A DNA stretch of 8,067 bases from Gammaproteobacteria bacterium (lineage in GTDB: Bacteria; Pseudomonadota; Gammaproteobacteria; Xanthomonadales; Marinicellaceae), in NCBI GenBank assembly GCA_030426705.1, contig JAUHXW010000119.1, positions 1 to 8,067 of the forward strand, given 5' to 3'. Shown here in pieces: positions 1 through 5,242 of the stretch. Both the position numbers and the translations under genes were made by a program. The notes beneath the pieces are model-generated. The model was not told the DNA's origin, made no database searches, and saw only the letters and a program-made list of their open reading frames with translations. Position 1 is the first letter of the stretch. Every line of letters begins with the position of its first letter.

Positions 1-1
1 C

Positions 2-598
2 ATGAAAAGATCGGTTGTGTATTTGTTGTTTACATTGTTTTCAGCCAATGTTTATTCACAAAGCATTGCCCCAGATGGAGACTTTGATGCGGACATTGTT
101 GGTTGGCATTGTGGCAGTGTTAATCCGGTTTGGCGCAGTGATGAGGGTTCGGGTCTGTCAGGAAATGGTAGTTTACAAATCTCACGAGAAAACTTTATCT
201 CTAACGGTGGCGAACTGGGGGGTGGCACTTGTGATTGGGTTGATGTCACTCCCATGAATGATTATAAATTTGATGGATTTTTTAAATTACCCACCGACAG
301 TGAATTTGAAAACATTTCGATTGACTACTATTGGTTCACTGAAGCCGAAGACTTCATAAGCGTTGACTCACTGACCATCCCAACCAATTCCGTGACTAGA
401 GATGTGTGGACCAGCTTTGAATTAACGAAAACTGCTCCAATGGATGCCACCAAACTAGCCATTTCCCTGACATTTCAGTTTTATGCCAATGGTCAAAATG
501 AAGTTTCAGCATTTTTATTGTGGGATGATTTGTATCTATCTAATTTTATTGATGAGATATTTACAAACGGTTTTGAGCAAATTACCAAAACCTATTGA
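2..598 (+). CDS. Exported beta-rich protein with C-terminal IFTNGFE motif
   Basis: A 198-aa protein of unknown function. Residues 1-19 form a signal peptide: K2-R3, then a hydrophobic run, with likely cleavage around VYS/QS, so the product is exported. The body is rich in aromatic, Gly, Asp and Ser residues, with two cysteines (C37, C77) that could form a periplasmic disulfide. The layout (DGDFDADIVGW near the start, GSGLSGNGSLQIS, then AFLLWDDLYLS near the end) resembles galactose-binding-like or CBM4/9-like jelly-roll domains, but no catalytic motif is seen. It ends shortly after IFTNGFE (residues 186-192), a short tail motif I have seen on many secreted proteins of Marinicella/Xanthomonadales-type bacteria; its role as a sorting tail is inference. 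The ATG is at base 2, so promoter and RBS lie outside the window. The signal peptide right after this Met supports the start. Export is well supported; function is not. Confidence 0.75.
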   Translation: MKRSVVYLLFTLFSANVYSQSIAPDGDFDADIVGWHCGSVNPVWRSDEGSGLSGNGSLQISRENFISNGGELGGGTCDWVDVTPMNDYKFDGFFKLPTDSEFENISIDYYWFTEAEDFISVDSLTIPTNSVTRDVWTSFELTKTAPMDATKLAISLTFQFYANGQNEVSAFLLWDDLYLSNFIDEIFTNGFEQITKTY

Positions 599-653
599 GT
601 TCAACGATTCGACCACAACTCACCATTAATAACTTTAAATCATGACAGAAATT

Positions 654-665
654 GAGAATATTCTC
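654..665. repeat. 12-bp perfect palindrome between convergent genes
   Basis: GAGAATATTCTC is a perfect palindrome immediately beyond the stop codon of the leftward VOC gene and about 55 bp after the stop of the exported-protein gene. There is no T-run, so a classical intrinsic terminator is not supported. It may be a protein-binding site or chance. Confidence 0.3.
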
Positions 666-666
666 G

Positions 667-1041
667 CTACTGTATCCGCCAAGGTGGATTTTTCCGGTTC
701 TCTCCGGCACTATAAATTTTCAGGAGATGACCATCTGGGTCGGTCAAGTCTGATTCTCGCCACAACCAGCGCTGATCTTTCGGTTTTGAGACATTATTGA
801 TGCCCAGTGACTCAAGTTTCTCAATGGTTTGATCCACATCGTCCACTTCAAAATACAAAGTGGTTGAACCATTGGTGACTTGGTCACTGTGAGAGACAGA
901 AAAAGTGCTGTCACCGTCGGGACACACAAAGCGCACATAGCGGGGTCTGGAATCCACAATCAGCTGTAAGCCCAGTTGCAGGTAAAACTGTGTCGAACGA
1001 TTAACGTCTGCAGATTCTATGGTAATTTGATTGAGATTCAT
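667..1041 (-). CDS. VOC-family (glyoxalase/bleomycin-resistance-like) protein
   Basis: A 124-aa single-domain VOC protein, full length for small VOC enzymes. The visible pattern is LNQITIESADVNRSTQFY at the start of the first beta-alpha-beta-beta module (residues 3-20), a PRYVRFVCPDGDSTFS strand pair (33-48), the second module starting at YFEVDDVDQTIEKLESLG (63-80), and a family tail SDLTDPDGHLLKIYSAGENRKNPPW (97-121). The position usually occupied by the first metal ligand is a Gln (Q5); E65 and E114 are other candidates. Known relatives include lactoylglutathione lyase-like and fosfomycin/bleomycin-resistance proteins, but the substrate cannot be read from sequence. It lies downstream of a second VOC gene on the same strand. 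The ATG is only 3 bp from the end of a 265-bp inverted-repeat element and has no Shine-Dalgarno of its own; a well-formed GGAG lies on the far side of the element. Expression may therefore be reduced or driven by the element. Confidence 0.88.
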   Translation of the reverse strand: MNLNQITIESADVNRSTQFYLQLGLQLIVDSRPRYVRFVCPDGDSTFSVSHSDQVTNGSTTLYFEVDDVDQTIEKLESLGINNVSKPKDQRWLWRESDLTDPDGHLLKIYSAGENRKNPPWRIQ

Positions 1042-1044
1042 ATA

Positions 1045-1309
1045 AGTGTAGTGTTTAAACTAATGCACATTATGAGTGAATCATAAAATAGTTAGCTACC
1101 AGGCATGTTTTCTTAGAATAGTTATTCATATTGTAAGAAAGCATAACGCCGTAGATGACTGATTTATGGTTCACCCCTCGGGAACCCTCCACAAGCCACA
1201 TTACAGCGTTATCGTTTTTGCTAAGGAAATAGCCATTAACTGCAAACGATGCCTTGTTACGTTGCTTGTGGCAGGTTCTCATAACGCGCATTAGTTTAAA
1301 CACTACACT
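1045..1309. mobile_element. MITE-like element, 265 bp, with 32-bp terminal inverted repeats
   Basis: The ends are AGTGTAGTGTTTAAACTAAT... at 1045-1076 and its reverse complement at 1278-1309. The outer 22 bp are identical and 30 of 32 bp match overall. Between them the DNA is highly foldable: an 11-bp stem pairs 1142-1152 with 1202-1212 (one mismatch/wobble), GGTTC/GAACC pairs 1168-1172 with 1182-1186, and CCACAAGC at 1189-1196 pairs with GCTTGTGG at 1264-1271. The last two folds compete. No transposase is encoded. A 77-codon frame runs through most of the element on the minus strand but has no convincing start signal and is left unannotated. No target-site duplication is visible. The element lies 6 bp past the stop of one VOC gene and 3 bp before the start of the next, apparently breaking a tight gene pair. 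Size, long TIRs and no gene fit a MITE; relatedness to any named family is unknown. Confidence 0.7.
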
Positions 1310-1315
1310 GGACTC

Positions 1316-1903
1316 CTACGCATTGCGTTGTTCAGGAAGGTCGGTCAGATATTCAGTGAACTCCACTTCAAAACCGTCCGGATCAAGGAAATAGATGTTG
1401 TTTCTATAGGGTGAATCTGACCCCTCTTTGAAGATGGGGTAGCCGGCTTGATTGAGCCGTGTGATCAGTGCTTCCAGGTTTTCAACAGCAAAAGCAAAAT
1501 GTGCCAAGCCGACACTGTGACCGGTCAAATCCCGGTTTTCACCTTCTCCAAAATCACTGATCGCTCGGGAGCGCTGCAGGGCAGCTCGACCCACAAAGCC
1601 GGTTGGTGAGCTATGCGAATCAGAGGCGAAGTGCATGAGGTTGTACGCCATGTCTGCCGTGGCCGCTTTCAAATTACCCAATAACTCTACGAATGTGCTT
1701 TGAGAATACAAATTTGAAAAAAGGCCCAAAGACATTCTTCTGCACTGGTAGTCGTCACCAAAATGCACCCAGCGTCTGGGCTTGCCATACCATTCTCCAG
1801 CGCCTTCAGCACGGATGCGCCAGTGCGGAAAAGCTGCTCGATAAAAGGCCAGGCTGTCTTCAATGCTCTTGCCTACCAAATTCACATGCTCTAAACGAAC
1901 CAT
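1316..1903 (-). CDS. VOC-family protein with an internal ~60-residue insertion
   Basis: I choose ATG at 1903, 195 aa, because GGAG lies 8 bases upstream and the VOC fold begins at once (MVRLEHVNLVGKS; H6 is a likely metal ligand). Upstream in-frame ATGs add residues unlike the family. Residues 1-53 (through WYGKPRRWVHFGDDYQ) and 116-195 (SDFGEGENRDLTGHSVGLAHFAF... YRNNIYFLDPDGFEVEFTEYL) together make one ordinary VOC protein of about 130 aa; H135 and E181 are likely further ligands. Residues 54-115 do not belong to the domain and sit where a short beta strand should join the halves. The frame stays open, so the protein may still be made, but folding is uncertain. Promoter evidence points to SoxR: a SoxR operator in a 19-bp spacer lies about 200 bp upstream, firing toward this gene. 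The downstream VOC gene was probably co-transcribed before an inverted-repeat element entered the gap. The substrate is unknown. Confidence 0.8.
   Translation of the reverse strand: MVRLEHVNLVGKSIEDSLAFYRAAFPHWRIRAEGAGEWYGKPRRWVHFGDDYQCRRMSLGLFSNLYSQSTFVELLGNLKAATADMAYNLMHFASDSHSSPTGFVGRAALQRSRAISDFGEGENRDLTGHSVGLAHFAFAVENLEALITRLNQAGYPIFKEGSDSPYRNNIYFLDPDGFEVEFTEYLTDLPEQRNA
1559..1744 (-). other. In-frame insertion within the VOC domain
   Basis: This segment encodes residues 54-115 of the VOC protein (from CRRMSLGLF to LQRSRAI). Small relatives of this protein, as I recall the family, run directly from HFGDD plus a few residues to SDxGEGE. The pentamer CACTG occurs at both edges (1555-1559 and 1743-1747), possibly an insertion footprint. 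The distance between the two copies (188 bp) is not a multiple of three, so simple excision would not restore the frame, and a few original residues were probably lost or altered. The inserted peptide matches nothing I recognise. Confidence 0.55.
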
Positions 1904-2084
1904 AATTAACTCCAATTTATTAGAGACCTTTGATTGATTCGTGATCAAAGATAAAAAGTTTAAAAATATGCCACTCTGCGTTAAAAAACTTGCCAATAAC
2001 GGCGTATTGAACTGCATTTTTCGCCTTGATTGACATATTTTTAATTCTTTTTCTCAATTGCCCAGAATCAAGCAAAGGTCTCTA

Positions 2085-2113
2085 TTGAAAATTTATAAAT
2101 TGGCGAGCATAAT
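2085..2113 (+). promoter_or_regulatory. Putative soxR promoter
   Basis: TTGAAA at 2085-2090, a 17-bp spacer and CATAAT at 2108-2113 form a reasonable sigma-70 promoter reading toward soxR. Its predicted start near 2120 falls inside the SoxR operator, which would give autorepression as in the classical soxR/soxS arrangement. Confidence 0.5.
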
Positions 2114-2139
2114 AAAACCTCAGGTTAACTTGAGGTCAA
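2109..2139 (-). promoter_or_regulatory. SoxR-type promoter (19-bp spacer) facing the VOC genes
   Basis: On the minus strand, TTGACC (2139-2134) and TATTAT (2114-2109) are separated by exactly 19 bp, longer than the normal 17. This is the hallmark of promoters activated by MerR-family twisting of DNA. The SoxR operator occupies the spacer. Transcription would start near 2102 and read leftward into the VOC gene at 1903, leaving a roughly 200-nt leader. Confidence 0.75.
2118..2135. promoter_or_regulatory. SoxR operator (SoxR box)
   Basis: CCTCAGGTTAACTTGAGG is an 18-bp dyad with a single mismatched pair. It differs by one base from the well-known E. coli soxS operator CCTCAAGTTAACTTGAGG. It sits 12 bp before the soxR start codon. 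Confidence 0.85.
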
Positions 2140-2147
2140 GCACAAAA

Positions 2148-2621
2148 ATGTCAAAACTAAAAAAAACCGATTTGTCAGTGGGAAATGTGGCTAAAAGAAG
2201 TGGTGTTGCGGTCTCAGCTTTGCATTTTTATGAAGAAAAACAACTGATACATTCAGTGCGGAATGCTGGGAACCAAAGGCGCTATAACCGTGATGTATTG
2301 CGTCGAATCAGCGTCATCAAAGCCGCGCAAAAAGTCGGCATCACCCTCAATAAAATTCAACAAGCGATGGCCTTTTTACCCTCCAACCGCGCACCGAATA
2401 AAAGCGACTGGCAACTTCTCTCCAAACAATGGAACGAGGAACTGAATCATAAAATCAGAGAACTGGAAGCCTTACGAGACAACCTCAGCAGCTGCATTGG
2501 TTGCGGCTGCCTGTCTCTAAAAAAATGTCCGCTGTATAACCCGCAAGATGAATTGGGCATTGATAACAGTGGTGCGGTTTTGTTGGAGGAAAAGGTTATG
2601 GAAGCATCATCGGGTGGCTAA
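2148..2621 (+). CDS. soxR: Redox-sensitive transcriptional activator SoxR
   Basis: A 157-aa MerR-family protein, full length for SoxR. The winged-helix N-terminus reads VGNVAKRSGVAVSALHFYEE (residues 11-30), followed by NAGNQRRYNRDVLRRISVIK (39-58), a dimerisation helix around 87-114, and the diagnostic [2Fe-2S] cluster motif C116-x2-C119-x-C121-x5-C127 followed by PLYNPQDELG. Known SoxR proteins sense redox-cycling drugs or superoxide through oxidation of this cluster and activate promoters with over-long spacers. The ATG at 2148 is chosen because homology begins right there; an upstream in-frame ATG at 2058 would run across the SoxR operator. The only Shine-Dalgarno-like GAGG is rather distant. 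No soxS is present, so the adjacent VOC gene is the likely direct target. The stop codon lies 14 bp from the last attC of the integron, so soxR marks the array's distal edge. Confidence 0.95.
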   Translation: MSKLKKTDLSVGNVAKRSGVAVSALHFYEEKQLIHSVRNAGNQRRYNRDVLRRISVIKAAQKVGITLNKIQQAMAFLPSNRAPNKSDWQLLSKQWNEELNHKIRELEALRDNLSSCIGCGCLSLKKCPLYNPQDELGIDNSGAVLLEEKVMEASSGG

Positions 2622-2635
2622 GTCAGTTTCTTCTC

Positions 2636-2707
2636 CGGTAACGCCGCCAGCAGGGGCAGACAAAGCGCGCAGCGGTTTGGCTGTCCCTCAGGCTGGCCTT
2701 GTTATGT
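2636..2707 (-). other. attC site of cassette 2
   Basis: A 72-bp integron recombination site read on the minus strand. R'' is ACATAAC (2707-2701) and R' is GTTACCG (2642-2636). The L'' and L' boxes GCCAGC and GCTGGC (2697-2692, 2651-2646) are perfectly complementary. A central stem pairs GGGCAGACAAA (2654-2664) with TTTGGCTGTCCC (2676-2687), leaving one extrahelical base at 2684, the strand-choice signal of attC sites. It begins 12 bp past the stop of the GFA gene. This is the last attC of the array, and the hairpin may also separate cassette transcripts from convergent soxR transcription. Confidence 0.88.
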
Positions 2708-3184
2708 GCTGACTATGTTTCATTTTGGAAAGGTATCGAATTCTTGTATTGCTTCCAGTTCAGAGTCCCAAGTTGCTCTGCTTGATGTGAAGATATGCGC
2801 AGTTGGCCGGATGGTAAATTTGCTATCAAGGCTCCCAGCCGGAACCACCAAAAGTGCCCCTCCCATCTGAACATTGGGAAGAGCTGAGCCACAGAGTTTG
2901 CAAAAGCTTTTACTGTGTCGAGTACCAGGAAGAGTAAATTTTCTTATAGCGTTTTCTCCCGCTTGCCAGACTAGCACTGCAGATTGCGAGAATAGATTTG
3001 CAGCGTGCGCTGAACCAGAATCTTTTTGGCAATGTTCACAATGGCACAGATAGAAACTTTCGAAATCGCCTGTAATTTTGAATTTAACTGTGCCACATAG
3101 ACATGAACCGTAGTTATCGCTCATACGTTTATCTTCTGTTTGTTTCTAGGCTCGTTACAGGAGGCGCGCAAGCGTCTCCTGTAA
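2642..3184 (-). mobile_element. Integron gene cassette 2 (GFA-family gene)
   Basis: The cassette is bounded by the G/TT cleavage points of the two attC sites (R' boxes at 3185-3179 and 2642-2636), giving 543 bp with a single gene read in the cassette direction. The start is unusual: its first 30 bp fold with the preceding base into a hairpin. Confidence 0.82.
2720..3124 (-). CDS. GFA-family zinc-binding protein (cassette 2 cargo)
   Basis: A 134-aa protein of the GFA / CENP-V family, named for glutathione-dependent formaldehyde-activating enzyme. The two zinc sites are complete: C8-x-C10 and C75-x2-C78 (SCLCG and FCKLCGS) form the structural site, and C27-x-C29-x2-C32 (CHCEHCQKDSG) forms the second. 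Length is typical. Family members of this size include thiol-adduct-handling enzymes, but many have no known reaction, so detoxification of formaldehyde or other electrophiles is possible and unproven. It is the only gene of the second cassette and ends 12 bp before its attC. A weak Shine-Dalgarno (AGAAG) lies 8 bases before the ATG. A hairpin at the cassette boundary lies 29 bp upstream in the leader. With no visible promoter of its own, it probably depends on a promoter near attI. Confidence 0.9.
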   Translation of the reverse strand: MSDNYGSCLCGTVKFKITGDFESFYLCHCEHCQKDSGSAHAANLFSQSAVLVWQAGENAIRKFTLPGTRHSKSFCKLCGSALPNVQMGGALLVVPAGSLDSKFTIRPTAHIFTSSRATWDSELEAIQEFDTFPK

Positions 3185-3185
3185 C
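3154..3185. repeat. Perfect hairpin at the attC1 / cassette 2 boundary
   Basis: GTTACAGGAG (3154-3163) and CTCCTGTAAC (3176-3185) are perfect inverted repeats. On the plus strand the stem continues through GCGC/GCGT with one G-T pair to a GCAA loop. The right arm contains the R' box of attC1, so the left arm carries an inverted copy of that core (GTTACAG). There is no T-run, so it is not a typical terminator. It lies in the 5' leader of the GFA gene. Confidence 0.7.
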
Positions 3186-3250
3186 GCCGCGCTTTGCGGC
3201 AAGTTTGGAGCGCAGCGGAAAACTTGTCCGACAACAGCGCCTTGTTAGGT
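3179..3250 (-). other. attC site of cassette 1
   Basis: A 72-bp attC read on the minus strand. R'' is ACCTAAC (3250-3244), matching RYYYAAC, and R' is GTTACAG (3185-3179). The L boxes pair AGCGC (3236-3240) with GCGCT (3189-3193). The central stem pairs CGGCAAGTTT (3197-3206) with AAACTTGTCCG (3220-3230), with an extrahelical base at 3227. The TAA stop codon of the cassette gene lies inside the R'' box, a common economy in integron cassettes. It has the same length as the second attC. Confidence 0.9.
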
Positions 3251-3598
3251 TTTAAGCCAGTCACTCTCTATATCCTCGAATTCCTTTGCCCCACTTTGAA
3301 AGAAGTCTCCGCTCTCTGATAGCTTTGGAAACTTTCTATACCGCTGTTTTCCATTGCGCTCGGCCCATGGTACTGGCTTTTCTTCAGTTCCCCTGCACAA
3401 TAAGAACATTTCAATGAGAGGCTGAGAGCCAGCCTCCATGGAAATAGACACGGTTTCGTCATCCCGGTGGAAGCGGACAAACACTTCGCGACCGAGGTTC
3501 TCCACTTCTGGCTTGGAAAAACGATACTTTTCCTTAAGGAAACTAAAGGCATCTATAACTTGATTGGTGAATGTATTCATAGTCTCCAAGAAACCTAA
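3185..3598 (-). mobile_element. Integron gene cassette 1 (attI-proximal)
   Basis: A 414-bp cassette between the attI crossover (inside ACCTAAC, 3593-3599) and the attC1 crossover (3185/3184). It holds one gene read away from the integrase. As the attI-proximal cassette it is the most recently acquired in the standard model and nearest to any cassette promoter. Confidence 0.85.
3245..3580 (-). CDS. Hypothetical protein, cassette 1 cargo
   Basis: I do not recognise this 111-aa soluble protein. I place the start at 3580 (MNTFTNQVIDAF), not at an ATG further upstream: the longer frame would cross the attI junction, and GGAG lies just ahead of 3580. The N-terminal 30 residues look helical (VIDAFSFLKEKYRF). 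A short beta-rich stretch follows (REVFVRFHRDDETVSISMEAG, residues 31-51), then a polar, charged tail with PVPWAERNGKQRYRKFP at about 69-85. It has no signal peptide, membrane segment, or cysteine motif (one Cys only). It reads straight into attC1, with the stop codon inside the R'' box. The compact alpha/beta layout resembles many orphan cassette proteins. A role such as immunity protein or phage defence is only a possibility. Confidence 0.8.
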   Translation of the reverse strand: MNTFTNQVIDAFSFLKEKYRFSKPEVENLGREVFVRFHRDDETVSISMEAGSQPLIEMFLLCRGTEEKPVPWAERNGKQRYRKFPKLSESGDFFQSGAKEFEDIESDWLKT

Positions 3599-3783
3599 CA
3601 ATTTATTAAACACGCATTTTAGCATTTTAATCTGAGCAATAACGCTCAATTTCAGCTGTTTTGTGTTGATTTTTGTGAAAAATTGATGTTTTTTATTGAT
3701 TTTTTGCATTTTTATCAGGCTATAGCTTATTTAAAACGCATATTTGCGCTATTATCAGTTATATTCAAGATAAAAACGCACTT
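3593..3783 (-). other. attI site and integrase/cassette promoter region
   Basis: The crossover core is GTTAGGT on the minus strand (3599-3593), matching GTTRRRY and located where cassette 1 begins. The AT-rich stretch from there to the integrase start should hold the rest of attI and the promoters. Three TGCGTTTT-like motifs point the same way on the minus strand (3780-3773, 3740-3733, and TGCGTGTTT at about 3613-3605) and could be integrase-binding direct repeats. TGAGC/GCTCA at 3633-3648 is an imperfect dyad. I see no convincing LexA box and no clear -35/-10 pair for the cassette promoter. Confidence 0.65.
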
Positions 3784-4746
3784 ATGAAACTATTGGACCA
3801 GGTCAGGGTAAAGATAAAATTCCTCCGGTACAGCGATGAAACAGCCAAAATATATGTTTACTGGATCAAACAGTTCATTTTGTTTCATCAAAAAAAACAC
3901 CCTGTTGATATGGGGAAAATTGAGATTGAACAGTTCCTCACTTTTTTAGCCACGCATAGAAAAGTTTCTGCCACTACACAAAATCAGGCCTTTAATGCCA
4001 TCCTCTTTCTTTATCATAAGGTTCTTGATATTTCACTTGAAAACCAGAACATCAATGCACTGCGGGCCAAACAAAGAATTCACCTGCCTACAGTGCTGAG
4101 TACAAAAGAAATCAAGCATCTGCTCAATCAATTCAAAGACAACATTTATAAACTGATCACCCAGACCATTTATGGCTGTGGATTAAGAATCTCTGAGGTT
4201 TTGAATCTGAGAATCAAGGATTTGGACTTTGGATACAATCGAATCATTATTTGGGACAGTAAATCTCTCACAGACAGATCTCTGCCTATGCCCCAACAGT
4301 TGATAGAACCGTTCGAAAAATTAATCGCAGAAAATAAAACAACACATAAAACTGATTTATCCAATGGTTACGGCTCTGTTGCACTGCCCAATGCTTTAAA
4401 AAGAAAATATCCTAATGCAGACAGGGAATTCAAGTGGCAATATTTATTTCAAATGAACAAGGTTTCTAAAGATCCTGAATCTGGTGTGATCAGGAGACAT
4501 CATGTTTTACCGAGCACTTACAACCGAAACTTGAACAAGGCTGTAAGAAAATCCGGGATTAACAAGAAAATCACTGCACATACATTGCGTCACTCATACG
4601 CGACACATTTATTACAAGCCGGCATTGACATCAGAACCATTCAGGAACTACTGGGCCATAAAAATCTGGAAACGACCATGATTTATACCCATGTGGTGAA
4701 AGAGCTCAGCGAAAAAAATCGCTTCAGTCCATTAGATTATTTGTAG
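3784..4746 (+). CDS. intI: Integron integrase IntI (tyrosine recombinase)
   Basis: A 320-aa tyrosine recombinase of integron type; it recombines attI with folded attC sites. Catalytic residues are all present: R135 (GCGLRISEV), K160, H266 and R269 (HTLRHSYATHLL), H292 (GHKNLETT) and nucleophile Y301. The IntI-specific insert that grips extrahelical attC bases is clear at about 195-222 (GYGSVALPNALKRKYPNADR, then FKWQYLF), which separates it from XerC/XerD. The N-terminal SAM-like domain has the typical TQNQAFNAILFLYHKVL (65-81). One oddity is SKSLTDR (159-165) in place of the usual GKGxKDR loop: the catalytic Lys is kept but the glycines and second Lys are lost. It is divergent from the cassettes, the standard integron layout. 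There is no good Shine-Dalgarno before the ATG. It is likely active, and more like a chromosomal integrase than the class 1 enzyme. Confidence 0.96.
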   Translation: MKLLDQVRVKIKFLRYSDETAKIYVYWIKQFILFHQKKHPVDMGKIEIEQFLTFLATHRKVSATTQNQAFNAILFLYHKVLDISLENQNINALRAKQRIHLPTVLSTKEIKHLLNQFKDNIYKLITQTIYGCGLRISEVLNLRIKDLDFGYNRIIIWDSKSLTDRSLPMPQQLIEPFEKLIAENKTTHKTDLSNGYGSVALPNALKRKYPNADREFKWQYLFQMNKVSKDPESGVIRRHHVLPSTYNRNLNKAVRKSGINKKITAHTLRHSYATHLLQAGIDIRTIQELLGHKNLETTMIYTHVVKELSEKNRFSPLDYL

Positions 4747-4762
4747 CGACTTTGGCCTGATA

Positions 4763-5197
4763 CTAATCATCGTTTTTGGGTGTTGTACCATCCTTTTTTG
4801 TCAGCTGAGCCAATAAATCGCCGACATGAGGGCGTTCCATGATGTTGTTTTGATATTCAATCACCGGTAATTTGGCTGCCACAACATCACCAGACAACCA
4901 ACCTAATTTGACCCACATTTCCAGTTCAATAAAGCCTTTATCGATATTGGCATAAGTGTAATCAACTTCCGCATCATCCAACAGTTCTCGCAACAATGAA
5001 GTATGGCCACAACTGTCTCGACCATAAACCACCAATTGCTCTGGTGCAGGCATAAGCCGCTGATTGTTCATGACGATATAGGCAACTATCAAAACAATGA
5101 AAAAGAACACGATCAGAAACAATGTTTTCAGATAGATTTTAAGAAAAGTTGGTTTTGTGGCTGAGTCATTCATCAAAATAAACCACTCAATGTGCAT
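4763..5197 (-). CDS. Membrane-anchored glutaredoxin-like protein
   Basis: A 144-aa protein. Residues about 20-43 form one strong transmembrane helix (TLFLIVFFFIVLIVAYIV). The rest is a thioredoxin-fold domain of glutaredoxin type: strand LVVYGRDSCGHTSLLRELL (55-73), strand VDYTYANID (78-86), and the cis-proline region LPVIEY (P111). The active site is C63-G-H-T with a single Cys, a monothiol arrangement, so glutathione-linked or regulatory chemistry is more likely than dithiol reduction. By the positive-inside rule the topology is not clear-cut (K15, K20 and K24 precede the helix, R47 follows), so the side of the membrane is uncertain. An internal start at 5173 (MNDSATK) is an alternative; neither start has a strong ribosome site. 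It is convergent with intI and follows a DUF-type gene by 45 bp on the same strand, possibly co-transcribed. Confidence 0.75.
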   Translation of the reverse strand: MHIEWFILMNDSATKPTFLKIYLKTLFLIVFFFIVLIVAYIVMNNQRLMPAPEQLVVYGRDSCGHTSLLRELLDDAEVDYTYANIDKGFIELEMWVKLGWLSGDVVAAKLPVIEYQNNIMERPHVGDLLAQLTKKDGTTPKNDD

Positions 5198-5242
5198 TTT
5201 TTATTCATCATCAAAGGATAAGACTTGACGCAAGTTCTCATT

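Noticed and set aside
1070..1303. 77-codon open frame through the inverted-repeat element on the minus strand
   Set aside because: It starts within the terminal repeat, has no ribosome site and resembles no transposase or other protein; the element is better read as non-coding.
1904..2017. 38-residue N-terminal extension of the upstream VOC protein
   Set aside because: The VOC fold starts at the ATG at 1903, which has a GGAG 8 bases upstream; the extension is not family-like.
2058..2147. 30-residue N-terminal extension of SoxR
   Set aside because: It would translate through the SoxR operator and promoter and is not present in known SoxR proteins.
3581..3709. N-terminal extension of the cassette 1 protein from an ATG at 3709
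   Set aside because: It would cross the attI crossover, so its sequence would belong to attI, not the cassette; the 3580 start has a GGAG ribosome site inside the cassette.
3710..3783. SOS (LexA) control of intI
   Set aside because: I looked for a CTGT-N8-ACAG type box near the intI start and did not find one; other lineage-specific LexA boxes cannot be excluded.
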